DNA of 64,000 nucleotides. Origin: Acidobacteriaceae bacterium. GTDB lineage: Bacteria > Acidobacteriota > Terriglobia > Bryobacterales > Bryobacteraceae. The stretch is taken from NCBI GenBank assembly GCA_019240475.1, contig JAFAYI010000029.1, forward strand, positions 372,001-436,000, written 5' to 3'. A program made the translations under genes and the position numbers. This document shows, piece after piece, positions 8,625-16,894 of this stretch (its first letter is position 1; every line of letters starts with the position of its first letter). Below the pieces are notes generated by a model. It was not told the DNA's origin, did no database searches, and saw nothing but the letters and a program-made list of their open reading frames with translations.

Positions 8625-9592
8625 CGAGTCTGGCTATCGCGCTCTCGGCCGCCGTCTCCGCGGTCGGCGCGCTCCAGGCGCCCGAACCGGCTTTCAACCG
8701 GATCATCTTCGCAGGCGACGTGATGTTCTGCCGCGCGGTGCGCCGCCAGATTCTCGCGGCTCGCGATCCCGCCCTGCCGTTTCGAAAGATTGCGCCCCTG
8801 ATGGCCGCATCCGATATCGCGTTCGTGAATCTGGAATCCCCGTTTTCCGATCGAGGCCCCTACTTGGATACCGGACTCATCTTCCATGCGCCGCCCGATA
8901 CGATAGCGGGCTTGCGGCTTGCCGGCGTGTCGGTCGCATCCACTGCCAACAACCACTCGCGCGACTGTGGCGATCACGGAGTCACATTCACCGTCGATTG
9001 GCTGCGCTCCCACGGGATCGAGCCGCTCGGCAGCAGCGAATCGGAAGCACGCACGCATGAAGGGGTCGTTCTGACCCGCCACGGCGTGCGCTTCGGCTTT
9101 CTTGGCTACACCTTCGATCAACAAAACGGCAATTGGCATGACATCGACAAGCGGATCGCGCTGACCGATATAGGTGCGCTCTGTCGCGATGTAACCGCGT
9201 TACGCAAGCACGCCGATGTCGTCATCGTTTCCATGCACAACGGCGTCGAATACCGGACCCGGCCGAGCGGATCCCAGACCGCCTTCGCGCGCGCCGCCAT
9301 CGACGCCGGCGCCACTCTCGTCATCGGCCATCATCCCCATGTCGTTCAGCAATGGGAACGCTACAACGGTGGCCTGATCTTCTATTCGCTCGGCAATTTC
9401 ATCTTCGATCAGTATCAGCGTGAAGCCACTCAGCACGGCGAAGTCGTTCAAGCCTCGTTTCTAGGCGCGCACGTTCTCGCGGTTCACGTCATGCGCGTGC
9501 GGATCACGCCTACCGGTCCGGAGCTGGAGTCCTTCTCGCTTATGAAGCCGCCGGAAATGCAAGCGATTCGCTCGTTCGATTGCTTTCGTTAA
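8588..9592 (+). CDS. Secreted CapA/PgsA-like metallophosphoesterase-fold protein
   Basis: The 334-residue protein has the motifs of the poly-gamma-glutamate capsule protein CapA family: 'FAGDVMF', 'FVNLESPFSD', 'ANNHSRDCG', 'VSMHNGVEY', 'VIGHHPHVVQ' and 'YSLGNFIFDQ'. The His, Asp and Asn residues in these motifs would bind metals in the calcineurin-like fold. An N-terminal hydrophobic stretch ('LTSLAIALSAAVSAVGAL') suggests export. GTG 8588 lies inside the end of pgl. No other capsule gene is nearby, so the substrate is unclear. Its 3' end overlaps the opposing peptidase gene by 53 bp. Confidence 0.85.
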   Translation: MVPRHRSRIPALTSLAIALSAAVSAVGALQAPEPAFNRIIFAGDVMFCRAVRRQILAARDPALPFRKIAPLMAASDIAFVNLESPFSDRGPYLDTGLIFHAPPDTIAGLRLAGVSVASTANNHSRDCGDHGVTFTVDWLRSHGIEPLGSSESEARTHEGVVLTRHGVRFGFLGYTFDQQNGNWHDIDKRIALTDIGALCRDVTALRKHADVVIVSMHNGVEYRTRPSGSQTAFARAAIDAGATLVIGHHPHVVQQWERYNGGLIFYSLGNFIFDQYQREATQHGEVVQASFLGAHVLAVHVMRVRITPTGPELESFSLMKPPEMQAIRSFDCFR

Positions 9593-10226
9593 GCAGTTCG
9601 AACAGAGGCGTGGCGACCGGCTCGATTTCGCCGCCATGGTAAATCGCGCCTCCGCCGAGCGGTACTCCGAAACCGCGAGATCCGGCGCCCGCCAACGAGA
9701 GCGCTTTGCGAAGAGATGCCCAATCGTTCCTCTCATCATGCGCAGCCACATAGAAAGGGAGCACGCCGAACGTCGGAAGCAACTCGCGCTCATCGTCGGT
9801 GAGACCGCCGCGCCCTAACTGCACAGCACCCGCCGATACTCCTATCAAAACCGCTCCTTCGACGAAGAGTCGCGGAATCAACTCTCGCAATCCATTCTCG
9901 AGGAATGCGCGCCAGCCCAGTTCCACGCTGCCCCCGGCCAGCAGAATGAGGTTCGCCTTCTCCAGGAACTTCGCATCCTGTGCGGACGGCCGCTTCAGGA
10001 TCATGCGGCATTCGCCGATTTCGACCTGCTCCATCGCGGGTTCGAAGATGCCGTGGTAAAACTCCAGACTGTCGCCGTTCGAGGCGCCGATATACGCCGC
10101 CCGCGGACGTTCGACGCCCGTCGCCTCCACGGCGCTCCTCAGTAGCAGCGAATCGTTAGACCCCCGCCGAAACAAAAGCTGACTGTCGGCGAGAAGATAA
10201 ATCGGCTTTAGCGGGCTTTCAGTCAT
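9540..10226 (-). CDS. Peptidase S51-like hydrolase (dipeptidase E / cyanophycinase fold)
   Basis: The 228-residue protein has the nucleophile elbow 'GVSAGAV', the GxSxGA motif of S51 peptidases, preceded by 'LILLAGGSVE' and followed by a conserved-looking 'PFYVAAHDERNDW'. Family members cleave aspartyl dipeptides or cyanophycin. The N-terminus 'PIYLLADSQLLFRRG' differs from typical PepE, so the substrate is unknown. It starts 3 nt after htpG ends on the same strand, suggesting a gnd-htpG-S51 operon. No signal peptide is visible. Confidence 0.75.
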   Translation of the reverse strand: MTESPLKPIYLLADSQLLFRRGSNDSLLLRSAVEATGVERPRAAYIGASNGDSLEFYHGIFEPAMEQVEIGECRMILKRPSAQDAKFLEKANLILLAGGSVELGWRAFLENGLRELIPRLFVEGAVLIGVSAGAVQLGRGGLTDDERELLPTFGVLPFYVAAHDERNDWASLRKALSLAGAGSRGFGVPLGGGAIYHGGEIEPVATPLFELLNESNRTSESLAFPAAS

Positions 10227-10229
10227 GAC

Positions 10230-12155
10230 TTAGACTATTTGGCCAAGCACCTCGGTAGCGGCCTTGTTGAAGCGTACCGGGTCCGGTAGTTCCGAGCCCT
10301 CCGCAAGCACCGCCAGGCCAAATACGACTTCCGCCGCATTCGCAAGCAATGGATCTTCCGCATTCCCGGCTTGCCGCTCTCGCATGCGCGTCACCAATTG
10401 GTGATTCGGGTTTAGCTCCAGCACCCGCCGCTGCTTCGGTCCTCCGCCTTTCCCTTTCTGCAGAACGCGCTCCAGCATCGGGCTGTAATCATGGTCTTCA
10501 ACAACCAGGCACGCTGGCGAAGTGGTCAGCCGGGTCGTCAACCGCACTTGCTTAACGTTCTCATCCAAACGCTTTTGCAGGAACTCAAGCAGCGGCTTAA
10601 ACTCTTCCTGCTTCTCTTTCAGTTCCTTCTGCTCGTCCTCGCCCGTTTCGATTTTGCCTTTGCCGGCGGATTTGAGCCTCTTGCCTTCGAACTCGTTCAG
10701 GTGCTGCAAAACCAGCTCGTCCACGGGATCAACCATGTACAGCACTTCCCAGCCCTTATCGCGAATCGCTTCCAGATGCGGCGAATTTTCAACCACGCCG
10801 CGCGATTCGCCTGTCAAATAAAAGATCTGCTCCTGGCTTGGCTTCATGCGGCCCACGTAGTCTTTCAACGTGGTCAACTTGTCCGCATCGTTGGACGATT
10901 GATAAAGCAGCAGAGGCAGAATCTTGTCTTTGTTCTCGTAATCGGCGGAAATGCCTTCCTTGATCGATCGGCCGAATTCACCCCATACGGTCAGATATTT
11001 TTCGTAGTCCTTGTCGAACATCTCCTGCAGCGTGTCGAGAATTTTCCGCGTCACGCGCTTGCGGATGAGCGTGATGTGGTGGTCCTGCTGAAGCCGCTGG
11101 CGCGAGATATTCAGAGGCAGGTCGGCCGCATCCACAATGCCGCGGATGAAACGCAGATAGTGCGGCAGCAGATCCTCGCACTTCTCCATGATCATCACGC
11201 GCTTAGCATATAAGCGCAAGCCCGGCTCGTAGCCCACGTAGAAGAGGTCGTAGGGCGCTTTGGCCGGAATGTACAGCAATGCGTCGTATTCGAAAGTTCC
11301 TTCCGCCTTGAAATGGATGGTCTTCAGCGGCTCGGTCCAGTCGTGCGAAACGTGCTTGTAGAATTCGTTGTAATCTTCTTGCTTGATGTCGGCCGGCGAG
11401 CGCTTCCAGATGGGCTTCATCGAGTTCAGCGTGCTGTCCTCGACCACAATTTCCTTGGCGCTCTTGTCCTCGCCTGCCGTCGTGGGTGATTGTTCGCGCT
11501 CCCTCTTGGCAATGATCGGATAGTTGATGAAATCCGAGTGCAGGCGGACGATGCTCGAAAGACGCCAATAGTCGGTGTAGTCTTCAATGCCCGTGTCTGT
11601 ATCCGGCGCCTTTAGGTAGAGCGTGATGGAGGTGCCGCGGTCCGGCTTCTCTACCTCGCTGATCTCGTACGTGCCGCTGCCGTCCGATTCCCATTGATAC
11701 GCCGCGCTCTGGCCCGCGCGCCGGGTCACCAGTTTCACCCGGTCCGCGACCATAAAGGACGAATAGAACCCGACGCCAAACTGCCCGATCAGCTCGCTGA
11801 TATCGCCGGTCGATCCCGCTTCCTGTAACTTGTCGCGAAGCTCGGCGGTTCCCGACTTGGCGATCGTGCCGATATGGGCGATAATCTCCTCGCGGCTCAT
11901 GCCGATGCCGGAATCGCTGATGGTAAGCGTGCGCGCGGCCCGATCCGTGTCGAGCCGGATTTCGAACCTGTCGTTGCCTTCGAGAAGGTCCTGGTTCGTA
12001 AGCGACTCGAAGCGCAGCCGGTCGAGCGCATCGGAAGCGTTCGAAATCAACTCGCGCAGGAAAATGTCCTTTCTCGTGTAAAGAGAATGGATCATTAACC
12101 GCAGTAATTCTTTAGTTTCTGCTTGAAATGCTAAGGTTTCCGCCGTTGCAGCCAT
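10230..12155 (-). CDS. htpG: Chaperone protein HtpG (Hsp90)
   Basis: The 641-residue ATP-dependent chaperone has a normal bacterial Hsp90 length. The N-terminal ATPase domain shows 'FLRELISNASDALDRLRF', 'ISDSGIGMSREE', 'GTIAKSGT' and 'LIGQFGVGFYSSFMVAD'. The middle domain contains 'NISRQRLQQD', and the dimerisation domain closes the protein. It lies 18 bp downstream of gnd and 3 bp upstream of the S51-like gene. The start is MAATAETLAFQAETKELL at 12155. Confidence 0.97.
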   Translation of the reverse strand: MAATAETLAFQAETKELLRLMIHSLYTRKDIFLRELISNASDALDRLRFESLTNQDLLEGNDRFEIRLDTDRAARTLTISDSGIGMSREEIIAHIGTIAKSGTAELRDKLQEAGSTGDISELIGQFGVGFYSSFMVADRVKLVTRRAGQSAAYQWESDGSGTYEISEVEKPDRGTSITLYLKAPDTDTGIEDYTDYWRLSSIVRLHSDFINYPIIAKREREQSPTTAGEDKSAKEIVVEDSTLNSMKPIWKRSPADIKQEDYNEFYKHVSHDWTEPLKTIHFKAEGTFEYDALLYIPAKAPYDLFYVGYEPGLRLYAKRVMIMEKCEDLLPHYLRFIRGIVDAADLPLNISRQRLQQDHHITLIRKRVTRKILDTLQEMFDKDYEKYLTVWGEFGRSIKEGISADYENKDKILPLLLYQSSNDADKLTTLKDYVGRMKPSQEQIFYLTGESRGVVENSPHLEAIRDKGWEVLYMVDPVDELVLQHLNEFEGKRLKSAGKGKIETGEDEQKELKEKQEEFKPLLEFLQKRLDENVKQVRLTTRLTTSPACLVVEDHDYSPMLERVLQKGKGGGPKQRRVLELNPNHQLVTRMRERQAGNAEDPLLANAAEVVFGLAVLAEGSELPDPVRFNKAATEVLGQIV

Positions 12156-12173
12156 GATTGTCTAAAAAGCATT

Positions 12174-13157
12174 TTACCCCCCAGTCGGGCGTTCGACGTG
12201 GCCGCCGAACTTGGATCGCATGGCCGAAAGTACCTTTTCCGCAAACGTATGGTCCTTGCGCGAACGGAAGCGCGTGAATAGCGCCGATGCGAGCACCTCC
12301 ACCGGAACGGCCTGTTCGATGGCGGCCTCGATCGTCCAGCGTCCTTCGCCCGAGTCCTGCACAAATCCGGTATAGTTCGACAGCGTCGGATTCTCCACCA
12401 ACGCCATCGCCGTCAAATCCAGCAGCCAGGAGCCGACCACGCTTCCGCGCCGCCAAAGCTCCGCGATATCGGCCACGTTCAATTTGAACCGCTCGGACTC
12501 CGGCAGATCCTCGGAATCCTTGTGGACCATCAGATCGAAGCCTTCGCCGTATGCCTGCATCACCCCGTACTCGATTCCGTTGTGCACCATCTTGACGAAG
12601 TGGCCCGACCCCGGAGGCCCGGTATGCAGATAGCCTTCTTCGGCGGTGCCGCCAATCTTCTCGCGCCCCGGCGTTCGGGGAATGTCGCCGCGCCCCGGAG
12701 CAAGCGTTTTCAAGATGGGTTCGATCTGCGCGAAAGCTTCGTCGGAGGCGCCCACCATCAGGCAGTATCCCCGCTCGACGCCCCACACGCCGCCGCTTGT
12801 GCCGGCATCGACGTAATGAATGCCCTTTTGCTTGAACTCGGCCGCGCGGCGAATGTCATCTTTGTAGAAGCTGTTTCCGCCATCGATAATGACGTCGCCG
12901 GTTTCCATGGCAGCCGCTATGGTCTGCACCGTCTCTTCCGTAGGTTTGCCGGAGGGCACCATCACCCACACCGTGCGCGGCTTCGGCAGTTTCTTCACCA
13001 GATCTTGCAGCGAACCCGCACCCTCAGCTCCTTCGGCTTCCAGGTTCTTCACGTTGATCGGGTTCAGGTCGAAGACCGTACATTTATGGCCACCGCGTTG
13101 CAGCCGCCGCACCATGTTCGCGCCCATGCGCCCCAGACCCACCAGGCCGATATGCAT
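12174..13157 (-). CDS. gnd: 6-phosphogluconate dehydrogenase, decarboxylating (short form)
   Basis: Third step of the oxidative pentose-phosphate pathway, converting 6-phosphogluconate to ribulose 5-phosphate and CO2. The 327-residue product shows the Rossmann motif '[16 protein letters not shown]', then '[10 protein letters not shown]', '[12 protein letters not shown]' and the catalytic '[14 protein letters not shown]'. The length fits the short GntZ/YqeC-like subgroup, often NAD-linked, and not the 470-residue enzyme. ATG 13157 follows GAGAGGAAAG; a longer in-frame extension upstream lacks family similarity. It faces the zwf-opcA-pgl unit across htpG. Confidence 0.95.
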   Translation of the reverse strand: MHIGLVGLGRMGANMVRRLQRGGHKCTVFDLNPINVKNLEAEGAEGAGSLQDLVKKLPKPRTVWVMVPSGKPTEETVQTIAAAMETGDVIIDGGNSFYKDDIRRAAEFKQKGIHYVDAGTSGGVWGVERGYCLMVGASDEAFAQIEPILKTLAPGRGDIPRTPGREKIGGTAEEGYLHTGPPGSGHFVKMVHNGIEYGVMQAYGEGFDLMVHKDSEDLPESERFKLNVADIAELWRRGSVVGSWLLDLTAMALVENPTLSNYTGFVQDSGEGRWTIEAAIEQAVPVEVLASALFTRFRSRKDHTFAEKVLSAMRSKFGGHVERPTGG

Positions 13158-13222
13158 TTTCTTTCCTCTCGATAAGCTAAGAAGTCGGCAGGCGCGTCGC
13201 CGCTCCTGCCGTTTTGCCGAAT

Positions 13223-14206
13223 ATGAGATTCCGTCATGCGCTTCCGGTTTCAGATGGCCGCTGGTATCTGCTGGCCGGCTTGTTCCTGCTGACCGCGAGT
13301 TGCAATCGAAGTCACACACCCACCGTGGCCGTGATTCCAAAGGCCAGCGCCGACATCTTCTGGCAGAGCGTTCACGCCGGCGCGGTGAAGAGCTCCTGGG
13401 CCAACGGCATAGAGATTGTCTGGGATGGGCCGCCGAATGAAACCGACATCGCCGGCGAGATGAAGATCATGGAAACCATGATCGACCGGCGAGTGGATGC
13501 GATCGCGGTTGCCCCCTCCGACCACTCGGCCTTGAAGATTGTGGTGGATCGCGCCTCAGCCGCTGGGATTCCTGTTGTGGTTTACGACTCCGGCATCGAC
13601 ACCAACAACTACCGCACCTTCGTCGCCACTGACAATTATCTGGGAGGCGCCATGGGGGCGGACCGGTTGGGCGCGGCGCTCAATGGCAAAGGAAAAATCG
13701 TGATGGTGAAAACAGTTCCCGGAGGCGCTTCTACCACGGCGAGGGAGGACGGTTTCCGCAATGAGCTGAAAGCCAAGTTCCCTGGGATTCAGATCCTGGA
13801 TGAGCGCTTCGGCATGGCCATGATTTCGGAATCGCGCAAGGTCACGGAGAATATGTTGACCGCGCACCCGGATCTGGATGGAATCTTCTGCTCGAATGAA
13901 TCCGGATCGGAAGGCGCTGCGACTACTTTGAAAGCCCGAGGAATCAAAATCAAGCTGGTCGGCTTCGATTCCAGTCCTACTCTGATTGCGCTGCTCCGCG
14001 AGGGCTGGATCGATTCGCTGGTGATTCAGAACCCGTTCAAGATGGGCGAAACGGCGGTGGATGAAGCCGTGCGAGCGCTGCGGAAAGAGAAGACTCCGAA
14101 GAAAATCTTTCTCCCCCCGCGGCTGGTAAACTCCGCGAACTTGAACGATCCCGACATTCAGGCGCAGCTGAACCCCGATCTGAAGCGTTATCTGGGCGGC
14201 TCGTAA
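13223..14206 (+). CDS. Periplasmic sugar-binding lipoprotein, RbsB-like
   Basis: The 327-residue product belongs to the periplasmic-binding-protein type 1 (Peripla_BP_4) family. It has '[19 protein letters not shown]', '[15 protein letters not shown]'-like spacing, '[11 protein letters not shown]', '[17 protein letters not shown]' and '[18 protein letters not shown]'. The signal ends in a lipobox (LTASC), so it should be a lipoprotein. ATG 13223 is preferred over TTG 13214. No ABC ATPase or permease gene is adjacent, so it is an orphan that either uses a distant transporter or serves sensing. The ligand is probably a sugar, by family. Confidence 0.88.
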   Translation: MRFRHALPVSDGRWYLLAGLFLLTASCNRSHTPTVAVIPKASADIFWQSVHAGAVKSSWANGIEIVWDGPPNETDIAGEMKIMETMIDRRVDAIAVAPSDHSALKIVVDRASAAGIPVVVYDSGIDTNNYRTFVATDNYLGGAMGADRLGAALNGKGKIVMVKTVPGGASTTAREDGFRNELKAKFPGIQILDERFGMAMISESRKVTENMLTAHPDLDGIFCSNESGSEGAATTLKARGIKIKLVGFDSSPTLIALLREGWIDSLVIQNPFKMGETAVDEAVRALRKEKTPKKIFLPPRLVNSANLNDPDIQAQLNPDLKRYLGGS

Positions 14207-14215
14207 CCGCCGCCC
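14194..14215. terminator. GC-rich hairpin at the end of the binding-protein gene
   Basis: GGGCGGC (14194-14200) pairs perfectly with GCCGCCC (14209-14215) across an 8-nt loop that includes the TAA stop. It lies between two converging genes. No T tract follows on either strand, so it is only a weak terminator candidate. Confidence 0.35.
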
Positions 14216-14238
14216 TGCGCCTCGATGCTTAGCTAACC

Positions 14239-15717
14239 TTAGTGGCGATAAAACGCGCTCAGTGTGTCGCCGCTTTGAGGTGTCACCGCGCTGTTGATGA
14301 ACGTAATGGTGCTCCCGCTGAGCGTGAAGTCTCCGTTCTCCTGCAGCAGCACGCCGTTCTTATAAAGCTTCAGGCTGAGCGCGGGATTCGGGGTGAAGGC
14401 GAGCGTGAACGTCAGATTCGTGCCGTTGGCAGTGCCGCCCGGCGTCTCGTCGTCTGAGAAGTTAGCCGCCGGTCCCGTCCCCGTCATGCGGTAGTAAGTC
14501 GTGATTAGGTCCCCGCTCTGGGGTATAGAGGCGCTCGCAAACGTGATGGTGGCGCCGGCCAGCGAATAATCCACGCCGTTGGTCTGCAGCAAGCCGTTGC
14601 GGTAAACTTCCAGGCTGCCGGTGGGCGCCGGTGTATTGGCCAACGTAAAGCTTGTGTTTGTCCCGTTCACGCTTCCGGCGGGGGTTTGCGCATCCACGAA
14701 AACCGCGGTGCTGCTGCCGGCGCTCAGCGAATTCACAGTGGTCGTCAGCCCGGCGACTTCGTTGTTTAGCGTGGTGATGCTCGATCCATCGCTGTTCAAG
14801 GTCGTGGTCAGTCCCGAAATCAAAGTGCCTTGGCCCGTTACCGTGCTGTTCAAACTATTGAGGCCCGTCGTCAGGCTGGTAATCGAAGAAGCTTGGCCGT
14901 TGACCGTGCTGCTCAAACCCGTGACGGTCGTGCTCAGGCCGCTAACGGTCGTGTTGAGCCCCGTCACAGTACTGCTCAACCCATTCACCGTTGTCGTCAG
15001 GCCCGTGACGGCGTTCGTCGTCGTAGTCATGGTTGTGCTGAGATTATTCACAGTCGTCGTCAGGTTATTGACTTCCGTCTGAATGGTCGACAGCGAGCCG
15101 GTCCCGTTCACGATCGCCGCCAGCGCATTCACCTGCGTCGTCAGGCTCGACAGCGTCCCGTTCATCGTCGCAAGGTCGGAGCTCAGCCCGGTGATTTCGC
15201 TGATCGAAATCGGAATCGTGGCGTACTGAGGATCGCCCGAACCGGAGCCCGAACCGGAGCCAGAGCCAGAACCGGAACCAGAACCCGATCCGGAGCCCGA
15301 ACCCGACCCCGTCGAACCGCTGCCCGAACCCGAGCCCTGGGTCGACGACTGCCGAACTTGGCTCAACGTAAGCGGCGTGGCGCTCGGCGGAACCTGCCAG
15401 ATCTCGCTCCAGCTCGCCGTGCCGTCGTTGCTGTTATAGACAGCTTGATAGTATGCGCCCGCCGATGCGGTCGTAGTCGGAACAAGAAGCACCGAAAGAG
15501 CGCCGTTGTAAATATTCGCCGACGTGCTCAGCGGCGAAACCGTGCCGGGGTTTGCGTAGCCGTTCCAGGTGATCACGACGGTGCCGTTGAACGGTGAGCC
15601 GTCGGCGTTAGTCACGGTATCGCGTATCTCAGTTAGAGTATTCTGCGCAAACGCGCTAGTTACAAACGTGGTCGAAAAGAGTAAGAAGATGGGTAGCCAC
15701 TGGCGGAGTTTTACCAT
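14239..15717 (-). CDS. Secreted fibre-like protein with Gly-Ser linker and Thr-rich heptad repeats
   Basis: The 492-residue protein has four parts. A signal peptide ('LPIFLLFSTTFVTSAFAQ') comes first, then a beta-rich N-terminal domain of about 110 residues. Next is an uninterrupted Gly-Ser tract encoded by 15235-15336. A long stretch of 7-residue units such as GLTTTVN, GLSSTVT and GLNTTVS follows. Finally two tandem copies of a domain of about 70 residues are each marked by 'NGTN.(S/L)TFTLA', 'YRNG/YKNG' and 'IPQSGD/TPQSGD'. The heptads suggest a trimeric coiled coil like phage tail or adhesin stalks, with the paired domains as the distal tip. No phage genes are nearby. Function is unknown; a surface fibre is inference. 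Confidence 0.75.
   Translation of the reverse strand: MVKLRQWLPIFLLFSTTFVTSAFAQNTLTEIRDTVTNADGSPFNGTVVITWNGYANPGTVSPLSTSANIYNGALSVLLVPTTTASAGAYYQAVYNSNDGTASWSEIWQVPPSATPLTLSQVRQSSTQGSGSGSGSTGSGSGSGSGSGSGSGSGSGSGSGSGDPQYATIPISISEITGLSSDLATMNGTLSSLTTQVNALAAIVNGTGSLSTIQTEVNNLTTTVNNLSTTMTTTTNAVTGLTTTVNGLSSTVTGLNTTVSGLSTTVTGLSSTVNGQASSITSLTTGLNSLNSTVTGQGTLISGLTTTLNSDGSSITTLNNEVAGLTTTVNSLSAGSSTAVFVDAQTPAGSVNGTNTSFTLANTPAPTGSLEVYRNGLLQTNGVDYSLAGATITFASASIPQSGDLITTYYRMTGTGPAANFSDDETPGGTANGTNLTFTLAFTPNPALSLKLYKNGVLLQENGDFTLSGSTITFINSAVTPQSGDTLSAFYRH
15235..15336 (-). repeat. In-frame Gly-Ser coding microsatellite
   Basis: About 100 bp of hexanucleotide-like units (GGXTCX on the coding strand) encode alternating Gly and Ser, broken once by a Thr. 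Because the unit is 6 bp, slippage would change linker length without shifting the frame. Confidence 0.9.
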
Positions 15718-15930
15718 GATGCCTCGCGTCGAGAAATCGCCGTAGTTCTACGGGCGACTTCAGTCAAACACGCGAAGCGGATGCGGCAAGCGCGATAGCA
15801 TGGCGCGAAGTCCCGCCGCGCCTGTCGCAACCCATTGACCCGGCGCGAGTTGCAAAATCTTTGAGGAATGTGCCGAAAACTGTGACCGTGAGCTGCGGTG
15901 GGATTCAGGCCTGTGGCAGCGCGCCGCGCC

Positions 15931-16866
15931 TCAATGCCCTTCCGCTTCCAAGTGTCGCTCCACTTCAATGGCCGCCATGCATCCCGCGCCCGCAGCCGTA
16001 ATCGCCTGGCGATAGGTGCGATCCTGCACGTCGCCCGCATGAAACACACCCGTGATATTCGTGCGCGCGCCGCCGTGCGAAACAATGTAGCCGTCCGGGT
16101 CCAGATCCAGTTGACTGGCGAACGGTTTCGTATTCGGTATGTGCCCGATCGCCACGAAAAAGCCCGAGACCTCGCGGTCGTAAACTTCATGCGTCTTAAC
16201 GTTGCGCAGCTTCACGCCCGTCACTTCGCCCTTCGTCACGTCGTAAACGTCTTCGACAACTGTATTGGTCAAGAATTGAATTTTCGGATTGTTTCTCGCG
16301 CGATCGAGCATGATCTTCGATGCCCGGAAGTTATCGCTGCGATGCACTACCGCCACCTCCGAGCCGAACCGGCTGAGGAAGTTCGCTTCTTCCATCGCCG
16401 AATCCCCGCCGCCGATCACCATCATCTTCTTACCGCGAAAGAAAAACCCGTCGCATGTGGCGCAGGAACTCACCCCGCGGCCGATCAGCATCTGCTCGTG
16501 CGGCAGGTTTAACCAGCGAGCCGATGCGCCCGTCGCGATAATCAGCGTTCGAGTACGGACGGTTTCTCCATCCTCCAATTCGAGCGTGATCGGTTTTTGG
16601 CTCAGCTCCGCGCGCGCCACGCGGCCTGCTTTGTAAGTGGCGCCAAAGCGCTCTGCCTGCGCTTTCATGCTTTGCACCAGCAGAGGCCCTTGTATGCCCT
16701 CAGGGAATCCGGGAAAGTTCTCCACCTCGGTTGTGATGGAGAGCTGGCCTCCGGGCTCATGTCCTTCGAGAACCAACGGGTTCAAATTAGCTCGCGCTGT
16801 ATAGATAGCGGCCGTGTTGCCGGCGCAACCCGAGCCGAGAATAGTCACATCGACAAGATCGCTCAT
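15931..16866 (-). CDS. trxB: Thioredoxin-disulfide reductase
   Basis: FAD- and NADPH-dependent reduction of thioredoxin. The 311-residue product shows an FAD-binding GSGCAG at 11-16, where family members usually have GSGPAG. It also has the redox-active CATC with C135 and C138, an NADPH-binding 'VIGGGDSAMEEANFL', and the C-terminal FAD motif 'GVFHAGDVQD'. ATG 16866 gives the expected length; a longer frame would run into feoB. It starts 28 nt after feoB ends on the same strand and may be carried on the feo transcript, which would link iron uptake to redox control. Confidence 0.95.
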   Translation of the reverse strand: MSDLVDVTILGSGCAGNTAAIYTARANLNPLVLEGHEPGGQLSITTEVENFPGFPEGIQGPLLVQSMKAQAERFGATYKAGRVARAELSQKPITLELEDGETVRTRTLIIATGASARWLNLPHEQMLIGRGVSSCATCDGFFFRGKKMMVIGGGDSAMEEANFLSRFGSEVAVVHRSDNFRASKIMLDRARNNPKIQFLTNTVVEDVYDVTKGEVTGVKLRNVKTHEVYDREVSGFFVAIGHIPNTKPFASQLDLDPDGYIVSHGGARTNITGVFHAGDVQDRTYRQAITAAGAGCMAAIEVERHLEAEGH

Positions 16867-16894
16867 GTATGTCAGGACCGAGGCGCGCGGGTTT

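Noticed and set aside
14830..15597. An Arg-rich plus-strand frame opposite the fibre-like gene
   Set aside because: Its Arg/Thr repeats are only the reverse reading of the Gly-Ser and Thr heptad repeats.
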